This document shows positions 31,901-43,831 of a stretch of DNA of 64,000 nucleotides, in pieces. The stretch comes from Liolophura sinensis (lineage: Eukaryota > Mollusca > Polyplacophora > Chitonida > Chitonidae). The notes below the pieces were generated by a model. It searched no databases. It saw only the letters and a program-made list of their open reading frames with translations, and was not told the DNA's origin. Position 1 is the first letter of the stretch, and every line of letters begins with the position of its first letter. The translations under genes and the position numbers were made by a program. Where the stretch lies: the NCBI RefSeq assembly GCF_032854445.1, contig NC_088295.1, positions 35,434,510 through 35,498,509 on the forward strand, written 5' to 3'.

Positions 31901-34900
31901 TAAATCTCAGTGGTTTATAGCATCATTATGGTTATTTACATGTAGTAAATCTCAATGGCTTATGGCATTATTATGGTTATTTACATGTAGTAAATCTCAA
32001 TGGCTTATGGCATCATTATGGTTATTTACATGTAGTAAATCTCCATGGTTTATGACATCATTATGGTTATTTACATGTAGTAAATCTCAATGGTTTATAG
32101 CATCATTATGGTTATTTACATGTAGTAAATCTCAATGGCTTATGGCATCATTATGGTTATTTACATGTAGTAAATCTCAATGGTTTATGGCATCATTATA
32201 ATGGTTATTTACATGTAGTGAATAATAAAATGATTTGATGGCATACACAAACATACACCGGCCATTTACAAAGGGGACAAACCATTTTGCAGACAGCTTT
32301 TTGTCAGAGGAGTTTCAAGATTTGTTTTCCTGTGTACAAGTCTGCTGAACACTTACTACACTTACCATCAGCGGCTGTCAGAACCTTGACTGCCTGGATG
32401 TCCTCAAGGTCAGTGCTAGTCCAGCCAAATTCATCCTCTGGATCTACACAGACAAACATAAGTGTTGTGTACAGCAATAGTTTGGGACCATATAAGCAAA
32501 TTTGATAAAGATGGTAGTGGTGAGGGAGGGTAGAGTCTGGAGCCAAAACGCTCTCTAACCTTTTACCAGTTAGGTGATCTGTTTAAGTCCAACACTGACA
32601 CATTCTCCAGAAACCTTTCATCAAGGGCCTAGGCTACTATTTATCAAGCAACTTGAGACTTAAGTCATACACTGCAAGTACTTAGAAAGATGTACATACA
32701 CTGTACTTAAAATAACTCACACATTGTGCAGAGATAATTATAATCTGTGTATACAATTGCAAACTTACTAGAGCAAAACCTTTTAAGTGTAGCTGTGTTC
32801 GTAGTTCTTTAGTATTTGCTGAATGTCAACTGAGGTAGTTCCAACACTGGCAATTTATTCATTAATATTTATTTATTTAATTAGAGTTGTGATCCGTACT
32901 CAAGAGTATTTCATTTATTTGATGGTGTGAACCATTACAGTGTGAGGAAACTTAACAGAGCCCGGGGCACACCCACAGGTTTCTAACATACATTCCCATG
33001 CATTAGCACTCCTATCTAGAGATTGCCTACCTCCAGATTCAGCAGTTTTTTCTTACTAACTACACCTGCATCATGCAATGTGAAGCAGACTCCATAGAAC
33101 TCCACATCACACAGCTAATAATTACCTTGATCAGCTCTGACAGGGAACTCCCAGTCCCTCATCCAGTCTAAGTGCCGCACTTTGACAGGTGCAATTCTCT
33201 CTGCCCTCAACAACAGCTGACTGTTTATACCTGCATTATGCTCAGCCAATCTCAGAATACTGTTATGGACATCTGCAAAACAAACTAACTTTATGATCTG
33301 ACATAACATATGGCCATCAACACACTAAAGGCCATCCACTTCTCAGTGGGCTTTTTATATTCAAGACAGAGAAACTTTTACAAGGGCCAGAGTTGAACCC
33401 ATAATCTGCACTTCTGAGGGGCTTCCCAAAATGCTGAGACCAGTGCATAAGTACTTGTTTAGTTGGAGAATTACTGACACAAGTAAACTACTGCTACAAG
33501 AAGGCTTACCTGTACAGAAGACCTGTTTAGCAAACAGAGCTGTGACAATGCTAGTCAGTCCCACCCCTGCCCCCAGCTCCAGTGTCACATGACCAGTAAA
33601 CAGATCTGCATTTCCAAGAATGTACTCGCATAGTAACAAAGCTCCTAACCAAACCTGCAAAGTGTACGGTAGATGAGGAGATTTACTTGGAAACTATGCA
33701 TGTACATGGACACAGGTATATTTATTTATTTACATGGTGTTTCACACCATACTCAAAATTTTTTCACCCCTATGATGGCAATTAGCTTATTAATGAAACT
33801 GACCCAAGAAAACCACTGCCCTTCAATATGCCAGATGTGTACCTGACAAACCTCCGGAATCAAACTATCACATATAACACACTGAATGCATATGTGGTAT
33901 CAATTAAAGACACTGACATGATTGTATCCACATTAATTCATGACAAAATATATGCAGAGGGCATTTAGATATAAATTATTTTCCCAGTTTAATCCAGTTG
34001 CAGGTAATAATCAGCTCCATCTTGAGTCTCTTCAAATGTAGCTTGTAAAATTTCACACTTACAGATGCAAATATCTCCTAGAGAAATAAGACTTTATTTT
34101 TTTAAACCTTCATATAAATGTGACATGGTTACACGTCACATGGAAATAATCAAAATAATTGAAAAAATGGAGGACAAATCTGTGGTATGAGAAGACCACC
34201 AAGACCACTAGGGAATGTAATAACATAACATAACAGCAAAGGTGTGGAAGTAGAGCGAGAGAGAGAACTGAAGTGGTAAACCTTTGGAAGCTTACCTGAT
34301 GCCCCACATCCCCTCTCTGTGTGGCTAAATGGTGAACTAAAACATAAACAGATTAATGATTTTATTCTGAAACTGAAGACAAAAACACTAGAACATGTCT
34401 TTTTCAGGATCCAGGATACATTTATTAATACTGAAATATAGTGATTATAACAATAACAGTATGGGCACTTAGCTTAATATTGCTTCTAATGAGCAACCAC
34501 TTATCTGGTAACCACATTCATGCCACACACAACAAAAATTGAAACCTGTCCTCAGGAAAATGACATTTGTTATTGTCTGACATTGTTTTAGGTTGTGTTA
34601 AATTAATTCCAGAGGTTTAATGTTAAAAGTAAACATCATGTATAAAACAGTTGTAACAGTAACTGATTGTGAAGAAAATAATTGATGTAACAGGTCGGGT
34701 CTGAAATGAGTTTACCAATTGTTATGACAGACGTGTTGGATGTATCAGACTGCAATGGTCGCTGCAGGATGAGGTCACCTTCCTCATCTTCCAAAGAAGC
34801 CGTCAGGCAGTGGGTCTGTTTTTTGAGGTTAGGGCTGACAAGATCTAAATCTTCACAAAGCCTCGGTTTCTTCACAGCTGTGTTCCCTCCTACATCTACA

Positions 34901-36582
34901 TGTACATCTGGGGTTGTCACATTTTGTGATTCATCCCTGTCAATTTCTCCTCTCTCGCTTGTAAAATATGAATTTTCTTGGTTATTTGCACATAAATTTA
35001 TGTTTCAAAATTTAACCAGCAAACAACTTTTCGTAGAATCATTTGCAACTTGCAAGTTGGTCATTTGCATATAAATTTATGTTTCAAAATTTAACCAGCA
35101 AACAACTTTACGTAGAAGAGCTTAATGACTACACACGCACATAAGATTAATTAACATCCTTATACCATGGTTCTGTTGTAAAAATAGTGAAAACTAAATT
35201 AAAAGCTAAAGCATTTCATTGTCATTATGACCATGGTGGGGCCGTACTAACACTGATGAGACTTTCCCTTCATTACTGCATGCTTGGTCTGTCTTGTCTG
35301 TAGCTGTCGGAGCATTCGCTATTGCACGTCCTGAGTAAGTTCTATGATTGTCGTCTCCAGATTCCCCAGGTCCTGCTGGTAAACCTTCTACACCAAATAC
35401 AGCTGCTGATACATCAAACCTGGACACTGCAAATTAAAACCGTCATAAGTTTAACAATATAAATATATATCTACAACAGACAACATAACATGGGAATCTT
35501 TACATCTAGATCTGCTGGCACTACTATCATAACGCTGGGTGCAGGTCGACTTGTGATTCTAAGTAACTGTGTCCAGCTTGACAGAGTCGACCTACGTGTT
35601 CGTCAAATAGTCTGATGAAGCCTTCTGAACATGAGCAATTAAACGTGACCATGCAACTGGTTGCACAGGTGCCTAGATCGGACACTAGGTACACAACTGG
35701 ATGTTACAAGAAAGTAGATCATGTTCAATTTCAAGGAACTGCTGAGTCAACAGTTGTTGGCGATCTCAAGCCCGCATGGATCGACTAGAAACAGCACCTC
35801 ATGGGATACCCCCTTCAAAGCTGATGTTTCCAGTTGCTTCTAGTCACCCAAAACCCAGCTGTTCCCCCTTCATAATGTCACTCTACACCCGACAGTATAA
35901 ACAGGAGGCTATTTTACAGGGCCTACCCATACAGTACATGCCAAATGAAACATGATTCAATTTGTTCTGGCTAAAGTTAATTATTTTTTTTTTAATCCAA
36001 AACTTACTAAACGACTATAATAAACAATATTTTGTTAGAAAATAAAATATTGGCATAAGGATTTCAACATTATTTGTAAATAGTTTTTCATTATCGTTTC
36101 TAACAGTAACATTGTGTGTTGGAAAGTAAATTGATACCGTATTGCTGGATAAGGCACAATTAATGAATTATTAGGTTATTATTAGAAATCTCTAGGTATT
36201 GGCTCTGTAGTTGCGCAACACTGTATGGTAGGCCTACAGGTGAGCTTTGCAGCTACCCATTAATTATAATACACTGTCGGCCTATATCCGATGAATAGCA
36301 GTGCTTGCTATCGTGTAATTTGGTGAACTACTCAGTAGTTACATGTAGCAATAGTAGGCCTACCGTACACGAGCTTCTGTTGGCCCTATTGATAGCGGTA
36401 CTGTCAACATTTATTTTTTATTTTATACCTGCTAAATTCTGTAATTCATCTGGAACTCCACTTTCAGCAGCCTTGTAACTGAATTGGGGATAAATAATAC
36501 AGGCAGACGATTCATTCTGGCTCAGGGTATTAAACGGTGTTGATATATGAACATCTGACAACACAACTTCATTCACTTCCAT
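28945..36582 (-). CDS. METTL22: METTL22-type protein-lysine methyltransferase, 10 coding exons
   Basis: METTL22 is a seven-beta-strand SAM-dependent methyltransferase known to methylate lysine on the DNA/RNA-binding protein KIN. Exons in transcript order: 36582-36429, 35426-35252, 34957-34716, 34336-34296, 33654-33510, 33272-33126, 32443-32366, 30585-30486, 30044-29876, 29064-28945; total 456 aa. Start ATG 36582 gives MEVNEVVLSDVHISTP, like the vertebrate N-terminus. Landmarks: DEEGDLILQRP (exon 3); VWLGALLLCEYIL and the SAM motif LELGAGVGL (exon 5); VRHLDWMRDW (exon 6); VVYDEDLTEGFFRTF (exons 7-8); CPAYDHFRQCL (exon 9). The donor of exon 2 and the acceptor of exon 3 (34957 or 34936) are uncertain. 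The last exon rests on a good acceptor, phase and a nearby AATAAA. Failure to splice it gives a four-residue LVGM ending with a stop at 29864. Confidence 0.93.
29580..29750 (+). repeat. Unnamed dispersed repeat, copy 2
   Basis: Shares GCAAATAAATGTCACAAAAT, a CCAGTGGAATAT-like core and ACCTTTCTAAGAT with 37725-37885; the second half also matches 2210-2345. It lies in the last METTL22 intron. Confidence 0.6.
30723..30803 (-). mobile_element. SINE 3' fragment
   Basis: GATTGGTGTTTTAAGCCATAC, GAATATTTCACTTATACGAT and GGCCAGCATTATG; in a METTL22 intron. Confidence 0.8.
31036..32208 (+). repeat. 45-bp minisatellite, 26 units in exact register
   Basis: The unit begins TTACATGTAGTAAATCTCAA and ends ATCATTATGGTTAT. 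Twenty-five successive starts fall at 31036 + 45n with no insertion or deletion up to 32161; unit 26 carries a 3-bp insertion, then a partial unit follows. Variants include GGCTTATGG versus GGTTTATGG and CTCAA versus CTCCA. Units 18-21 repeat the variant order of units 22-25, with TTTATAG at 31912-31920 and again 180 bp later. It lies in the METTL22 intron between exons 32366-32443 and 30486-30585. Since 45 is a multiple of three, long open frames on the plus strand are a by-product. Confidence 0.97.
32864..33006 (-). mobile_element. SINE fragment, diverged
   Basis: ATTTATTTAATTAGAGTTGTG, CCGTACTCAAGAGTATTTCA and CAGAGCCCGGGGCACACCCAC in reverse orientation. Confidence 0.65.
33719..33860 (-). 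mobile_element. SINE-related fragment, variant subfamily
   Basis: Tail ATTTATTTACATGGTGTTTC and CATACTCAAAATTTTTTCAC. Its inner part (AACCACTGCCCTTC..., TACCTGACAAACCTC) is shared with about 23840-23890 and 49800-49860, rather than with the full-length copy. Confidence 0.5.
34984..35116. repeat. Direct repeat, 79-bp period, two copies
   Basis: About 54 nearly identical bases at 34984-35037 and 35063-35116 (ATTTGCACATAAATTTATGT...). It lies just upstream of METTL22 exon 3. Confidence 0.9.
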
Positions 36583-36870
36583 TGGTACAGAGAGAGGAGT
36601 TACTTCCCCTCATCCTCCAAGTTTGATATAAAAGACCTCATTTCAAAACAGTTTCACATGGTCAAACAGTATTTAAAGATATGCTTATCACTGAATATCC
36701 TGCTCAAATTGCTTGCACTAAAAAATCACCAGCTGAGCCAAAGACAGAAGGTCTAGTCCTTTTGCCTCCTCTTAAGCGACTTCCCAGCTGCCGCCATTTT
36801 TTACCAGAGTTATCTCCCCATTGATTAGTTGCGATTTCGCAGGGAGAAGTACATTTTCAGTGGTACCGTG
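36583..36870 (-). promoter_or_regulatory. METTL22 5' UTR and probable promoter region
   Basis: Sequence directly upstream of the METTL22 ATG. CpG is more frequent here and up to about 37200 than in the gene body, fitting a promoter. No TATA box or other defined site is seen. Confidence 0.35.
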
Positions 36871-38250
36871 ATTATAAAAATAGAAAGTAAAATATCTCGA
36901 TGATCATTTATTCACAGCCTGTTAAAAAGGTATGCGCTTATGCACTTTTAATAACTTGAGTCATGCCCAGTGATGCCATTCTGTCGTCACGGTTCAAACC
37001 CAGATGCGGTCAAATATCCGACGTTCCAACATTTCAGTGTACCGGTAATAGTTTTCCTTTCTGGTGCACTTCATAAAATAATTGTAAGGTACATTGAACT
37101 AGTGCAGGCTTGAAATTACCTTCTGTACCACTTACATACAACATAATCAATGCTAGTCCGAATACCCGACGCCATGGACAACATATATTTCGTGCTGGGG
37201 TTGCCATTGGCCAATTCTATGTCAATGCTTTCCATTAGGCCTACAGAGGCCTAATTTATTTATTAGGCATATTTATTCTTCCGTGTGCAGACGATATCAT
37301 TTAAATTTTGTTTACAATCACCATGCAGCACAATGTTTGAACAGCTATATTCCTAACTTTTTCATCTCTGTGTTAAAATGACCACATTTCTTACTTTTCC
37401 ATGTCCGGTATATAGTTCAATACTGGACTATATAGTACCCATAACTCTCAGACGAATTGATGTTTCAAGGTTTGTAACCACCAGTCCAAACATAAACATC
37501 AGTTCTTTTACTTGGATAAAAAATATCCACTGAGTCTATTCCCAGTCCACTTACTGGTTATTCCCTGACCTCCCCAAATTCAACCAATATTTATATCCCA
37601 CACTTTTAAGCCTACAGCTATTGTACCATTTTGTACAGAGTTGCAAGGGCTCTTATAGACTGGGTGCTCATAAGTTCCTTATAGGGATTACCCTAAATGA
37701 CCTTAAATTTCACCCAAAACAGTGCATTTCTAGAGGCAAATAAATGTCACAAAATATTATATTTGGTGCTGAAATTAAACTTACAATTTCCCAGTAGAAT
37801 ATGTCCCATGTTCCAAGCAAACCTCAAAACACCTTTCTAAAATCAATAGAAATCCCAGAATCAGAAAAAATGGGCAAGTTGGTCATGGATGAAACTCATG
37901 ATGATTTAGGGCATGTACTCTCTCTCCACCAATATTTGCTTGAATGCTGCCTTATTTCAGATGCCTTGCAGGTACAAGGCAAGACAACCGTTTCTCTGGT
38001 AGGGCCCTGTCCAGTTTTTATTCTCTCAAACACCAGATCACGGTCATATTGTAGCAGATATTGTTGAGTGAAGAATAAAACTAACACATTATCAAAATTA
38101 TGTGCTGGTGTTTCATTGTTGTTTATTGCCATGCTCAAAATTTTTATTTATATCACAGCAGTCAGCTTTATGGTTGCAGGAAAGTGAAGCGTCTTGAGCA
38201 AACCACTACATGGTACTTCCACACCCAAGGCTAAGTTTATCTTCACAAAC
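36871..38250. other. Upstream of METTL22, no gene seen
   Basis: Contains copy 3 of the dispersed repeat (37725-37885) and a worn SINE-like piece (about 38105-38200). No coding signal. Confidence 0.5.
37725..37885 (+). repeat. Unnamed dispersed repeat, copy 3
   Basis: GCAAATAAATGTCACAAAATAT, CCCAGTAGAATATGTCCCA and AACACCTTTCTAAAATCAAT align in order with the copy at 29580-29750. Confidence 0.6.
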
Positions 38251-38254
38251 CTGG

Positions 38255-38665
38255 TCAATTTTACTCCCACATCTCCACAACCCATACCAACTTTACTCCC
38301 ACATCTCCACAACCCATACCAACTTTACTCCCACATCTCCACAACCCATACCAACTTTACTCCCACATCTCTACAACCCAGGGTAACTTTACTCTCACAT
38401 CTCCACAACCCAAACTAACTTTACTCTCACATCTCTACAACCCAGGGTAACTTTACTCTCACATCTCTACAACCCATACCAACTTTACTCCCACATCTCA
38501 ACAACCCAGGCTAACTTTACTCTAACATCTCTACAACCCAGGGTTACTTTACTTGCACATCTCTACAACCTAGAGTAACTTTACTCTCAGATCTCTACAA
38601 CCCAGGGTAACTTTACTTGCACATCTCTACAACCTCAACCAACTTTACTCCAACATTTTGTGTAC
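38255..38665 (+). repeat. 32-bp minisatellite, about 13 copies
   Basis: Unit AACTTTACTCCCACATCTCC plus ACAACCCATACC; successive starts at 38289 and 38321 give the 32-bp step, with CATACC/GGGTAA variants in later copies. Confidence 0.92.
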
Positions 38666-40460
38666 ACCATTCAGACTTTTGTCCCACAATCCCAGTATAA
38701 TCCTACACACATGTACTATACCTCCACAACGCATTACATTTATCTTCAACACCATAAAATCTAACTGTCTAACATTATTTATACCATAATACAGTAGAAG
38801 TACACAACGGTGTATCTTTTGCTGTTTAGGGTGTATGCTGTTGGAAAAAAATAACGCTTAGAACAATTCAAATTCAATATACAATCACACCAGCCTTTAA
38901 TCTTCAATTCTCTCAACACATGGCCAATACAATTTTCACATATACATGTAACAAATTCAAAATTTAAAAAGACAAAATTTAAAACAAACTTTCAAAAGAT
39001 CTTTATTTATACACATTTGGAAGATAATCCCAATGCAGTGATCAAATTTTGAACATATTTTCACAAAGAATAAAATAAAACTGTCGCACACACATACAGT
39101 ATGCCACATGAAACACTTCCCACAAATGTGTCCACTTTAAATCTGCATAAACATTTAGTCCACCATTCAGATAAAGCCTTAAAAATATATGGAAATAAAT
39201 AACAGCTTGCAGTATTGGCAGATGAACTGTAAGGTCATAGATTTGGTACTCTGAAATTGCATACTGGGGTGGTTGAGTTGATATAGTCAGCTGGCAGTTG
39301 TATAGCAATAATCCTGGTCATGGTACAGTATAAATCTGGTGGGAGTCATTCTTCTAACTTGGACAACTCCGTCTACATGTTTTATGATGTCAAATACTAT
39401 CAACGGTGAGTCACATGGTATCCCAGGCAGAATAGAACTGGCCGTATTTTGCACTACAGGCCACTGCCAGCTGTAGAAACCCTGCCACCCACTTGTACAT
39501 ACATGTATATATACTTATATATATATATATATATTACACTGATCTACACTACCCAGAAGTGAAACCGCATTGTGACAATGACGTACCCTTGAATATCGTT
39601 AATATTATCACAGTTACACATTAATCAAGAGGTCATTGGAGTTGAGCGTGGGGTTACAGGTGGACCAGCAACCAAGATGGTTAAATATCTGTATATGTAC
39701 TTATATATAGAGACCAGATGTATGCTACAAACTGCTTACACCTCTACTGAAGGCCAATAACACATGTCAATGGCCACAGAATTGTGAGAAGAATATACAT
39801 ATTTTTTCCTAGACATCCGTATAGCGTATGCCTTTAATGAACAACCACTGCTTTTATATGGGTACTAAATATACAAAATATACAACATTACTCACACGTC
39901 TCATCCTGACAGCCTTGTAAATCAACTAAAGTAAAGAATAATTTTACAAGTACTCACAGTAATACACAGTAAGACTATCACCTATAAACATGCCAGAAGA
40001 ATGGAGAAAACTCCAATACTAAAGGCATCATCCATGCTGAACAGACTTGTGCAATATTACTGCAACATCAGCAGTAATATGTCCACCACACCACAGAACT
40101 ACCAGACAAATATCCGAGGGTTAATGAAGAGAGTGTATAATAAAAACTAACAGCATAAATACAACACAACGCAGGTGTGAGATTACATTATCAAAAGTAG
40201 TAAATTCCTCATATAAATACCCTCCCTCAGAACAGGCCGTTTAATTCACTGAAAGCAATGTTATAAAAATTAGCTAGATTTAAATATGCCCGATTCTGAC
40301 TGGTCTCTCCATCATGGGAACTGTCGCTGTCTGGTCTATGCCAGCAGCCTATAGAATGACAACAGTCTTTATTCAAGACAAAGGCTCTAACCTAATATCT
40401 TTCAAATGAGTGTAATTGTTCGTGTTTGAAGCTAAGTTTCACTAAAAAGATCAACAGGTC

Positions 40461-40833
40461 ACACATAAACGAAATTACCAAGACTAAGTGACCCAAAAGT
40501 GAAAGAATAAGAACTCTGATCCAAGCATGTGATCTGGAATAAAGTGCCAGTGCATCAATAATACAGTTTTGTCCATTACCTGGTACATAATGAGGCTCAC
40601 CAGTCCCCTGCAAAGGGAAGCAAATGTTGTAACTGATGGAATAGCAGTGCCCTATCTGGTCGGGGCTTCTTGCATAAAATGATTGTAGGATAATTTGACT
40701 GTAATTACCATGTCCACACATGAACAAAATTACCAAGATTAAGTGACCCAAAAGTGAAAGAATAAGAACTTTGATCCAAACATGTGATCTGGAATAAAGT
40801 GCCAGTGGATCAATAATACAGACTTGTCAATTA
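40461..40833. repeat. Spaced direct repeat, about 117 bp per copy
   Basis: Copies 40461-40578 and 40716-40833, offset 255 bp, differ at only a few positions (shared core AAGTGACCCAAAAGTGAAAG). Confidence 0.9.
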
Positions 40834-42121
40834 CTTAAAGCCTCATTTTTTAAAATGTGTCTGCAGTTACAATCAACTTAGCCTATAATCGCCAATGTGC
40901 AAGAGACAATCATTTTCTGCACACCACAGTCTACATGTACACTGGACCAGCACTCGGCCAAAATCAGAACATGTTTGTTTTTCATATGTTAATCAGATTC
41001 TACTTTGGTTTAAGCCAACAATGTAAATCTGCCATATTAAAAGAATGGTGAATTGATCAATAATTTAGCTAATTATAGTACCCTCTTGTACTCTATTCAA
41101 GATGGCATCATTTACACAACTGTGGAGGAAACTATGCCAAGGCTAAGAGGCCAGGACTTTGTCGAGTATATGTAATCATTTTACAAAAATTCCTACCTCA
41201 ATTCCGTAAGTGTTTTCCCTACTGATTCAGCCTTCATGCCATTACAACAAAACAAAAAACAGCATTTAAGAAAAGTTGCAAAAAGATGGATTAAAGACAT
41301 TTTGTGAAGGTGACCCCAGCACTTCAGAGCCCTTGTAGTAGGAGAGCTCTAAAAAACCAGAGATTTAGGAAACATACCAGTGTCCATGTACGTCAATAAT
41401 ATGATCACATCTGAAAATTCCTACATCATGACCAACTTTCTTTTCAGCTGAGTGGAGTAGGGCACACATTACACATGAGTGATTTAATCAATCTGAACGC
41501 TAAAAGGGCTAAGTCAACCACATTGGTAATGCTAAGTTTCAGGATAAAAGCTGCGTTATGGAATACTGCAATGCAGTAATTTTGACTATTTGGAGACGAG
41601 GGGCCCATTTAAGGAAGCAATCCAATCGTGTCAGAACGTGTAACTTCCATGACATCACTTAGGTCCCAGAACAAATGACACTAAAGCCAATTATTTTTGC
41701 GTGCACACTGCAAATAGTGTAAACACCAGTGTCCTTCTCTTGTATATAAAAAAAAACAATATTTTTAATCTCATTTTAGGAAACACCACTGGTGTCAGGT
41801 CTGTCAAGCATGAACAGTCAGTTTTTCATTGTAATCCTTCAATGATTAGTCAGCCAAAGGTGACAAACACAGTGTTTCTACCAAATCATAAATGCCCTTC
41901 TCTTATTAAGACAATTGCTATATTTGACTGCAAATTGGACTCATGACTACATTACTCATTTAGCCCCATTTCTGGGAGTTTGCTTTGAAGGTAGGATAAT
42001 ATCTAACCAGAAAAATGTGTTACAACTATAAAAGTAATCTTTTATCAGCTTTTCGTGCTTCTAAGAATGCTTTTTTGGGAGAAGTATTAGAACAAATACA
42101 GTCCTTTGTTGCAGCCGTGGC

Positions 42122-42300
42122 CTGATTTTGCGGGTGTGATTTCAGACCTGACCCTCCTTACTGTCTTATTTTGCAGATGTGATTTTAGACCTGAGCCTTC
42201 TTGCTGTCTTATTTTGCTGATGTGATTTCAGACCTGACCTTCCTTGCTGTCTGATTTTGCTGGTGTGATTTCCGACTTGACCCTCCTTGATGTCTGATTT
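42122..42300 (+). repeat. 43-bp tandem repeat, about 4 copies
   Basis: TTTTGC starts at 42126, 42169, 42212 and 42255, each followed by GTGATTTCAGACCTGACC-like sequence. Confidence 0.9.
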
Positions 42301-43545
42301 ATAGGCTATTAGTATTTAATAATTCGATCACAAATTCTCAAACCAATACAATGCATAAAAAATGAAGCAACATTTAATGCCTTTGGTCAAACTGACAGAT
42401 TAGACAATGTCCCACACAGGATCAAACCATCAAGTCTCAGCTTGGATTGACAACAGGAAAGATGGGCCGCTAACTAAACATCAATTAAGACTAAGATAAA
42501 CAGCAAAACAAGCTGTACTCTAAAATTGCTATTTCTGATTATGTTTGATTACTAGATTGTCTACAACAGGCCTATGATTTTACATCGGTGAAATCCTTTT
42601 TTTAAATTTTTTTATAGTTTTACTCTTTTTTAAACTTGTACAATCATAAATATGTATGTACACACAATACTGTTGGGAGTCAATAAATTATGTATTCCCA
42701 ACTACAGACATGTGACCTATAAACCGATGTAGATATATTTACTAGCCCTGCTGTCACACAAAAAAAGCCACAACTGAAATGTAAATAAAAATAAAAATTT
42801 TTCTGATTGCTTTCCTGTTTTTTTTTTTTTTTCGAAAATGAAAATCCAAAAAATACACTTATCAAAATACACAGCCTCAATTTAAACCATATTCAAAGTC
42901 ATGTAATGTACTGACAGAAATACACAGACAAAGTACTCTTCTGTCTGGGTGAAATAGTGAACCACCAAACACAAAATAAATGTTTGTACACGTCATCCAA
43001 AATGAAGATACTAAATCACAAGAAAAACACAAAATTGAGGAAGGTAAGCACCAGTTAAACATACAGGTGGGATAAATAGTTGTCCTCTTCTTGAAGGACA
43101 ATATTCCTCTGGTAATACAAGCTATGCTAACCACCTCTCACAAGGAGAACTATACCTCATAGACACAGAATTGTCCAAGCTATTTCTCCAACAAAATATC
43201 AAAACAATATTCTGGGACATAAAGATATGTGTGGTAAACAAAGCCATAGATATCCCCTCAGTAGATCTGTCACAAAAAAAAACATAATAATAATATTTTG
43301 ACACCCTTTCTAAGCAACAGATATGTTAGAGGACTGGACATTTGTATCTCTGCGATTCTGTGTTTATTCTGTAAACAACAATTTACTGTATAAATCTGAT
43401 TTCATTAAGTACAATGTTAAAATGTGTGGACATTCCTGTTACTTAAGATCAATATCCCAGTAAAGCTTATTCTAACTTCATCCCTTTTTTTAAATACAGA
43501 TATCCTAAATGTGTCCATGTTCTCTTTGGATAAGCTTTATTGTAA

Positions 43546-43551
43546 GAGTCT
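43546..43551 (-). terminator. Candidate USP22 poly(A) signal
   Basis: AATAAA on the minus strand, 281 nt past the USP22 stop. Other AATAAA hexamers lie further downstream, so the site in use is not certain. Confidence 0.35.
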
Positions 43552-43831
43552 AGCCACAAAGCTCAATATTAAACACACATACATTTACCAGAGGTTAAAA
43601 TTGCACCATTGGTATTCAACCATACTGCATTACACTTGTACACATAGCCTGGCAAGCAGGGCCTCATCACACCCTGTGAGCCAAAATTAAGACTTGTAAA
43701 AAAAAACAAAAAAAAACCCAAAAACCCCTCCGGTTTAATTCTTTCATTTGTACAATTACCCAGACAAACTTGCCACACCTATTATGCTACCAAGATTAAA
43801 ACACACTACCAGATTTAAGCAGAGCTCAACC

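Larger units (their letters stand above)
38666..43545. other. Flank between METTL22 and USP22, no gene seen
   Basis: Downstream of USP22. It holds a 117-bp direct repeat (40461-40578 and 40716-40833) and a 43-bp tandem (42122-42300). No supported coding region; part could be a long USP22 3' UTR. Confidence 0.5.

Noticed and set aside
30943-31920. 325-codon open frame with 15-residue repeats (plus strand)
   Set aside because: It is the translation of an indel-free 45-bp minisatellite in a METTL22 intron. A second reading frame is open over most of it as well, and there is no start context or domain.
38255-38665. CRISPR-like array
   Set aside because: Contiguous 32-bp tandem units without unique spacers, in an animal genome: a minisatellite.
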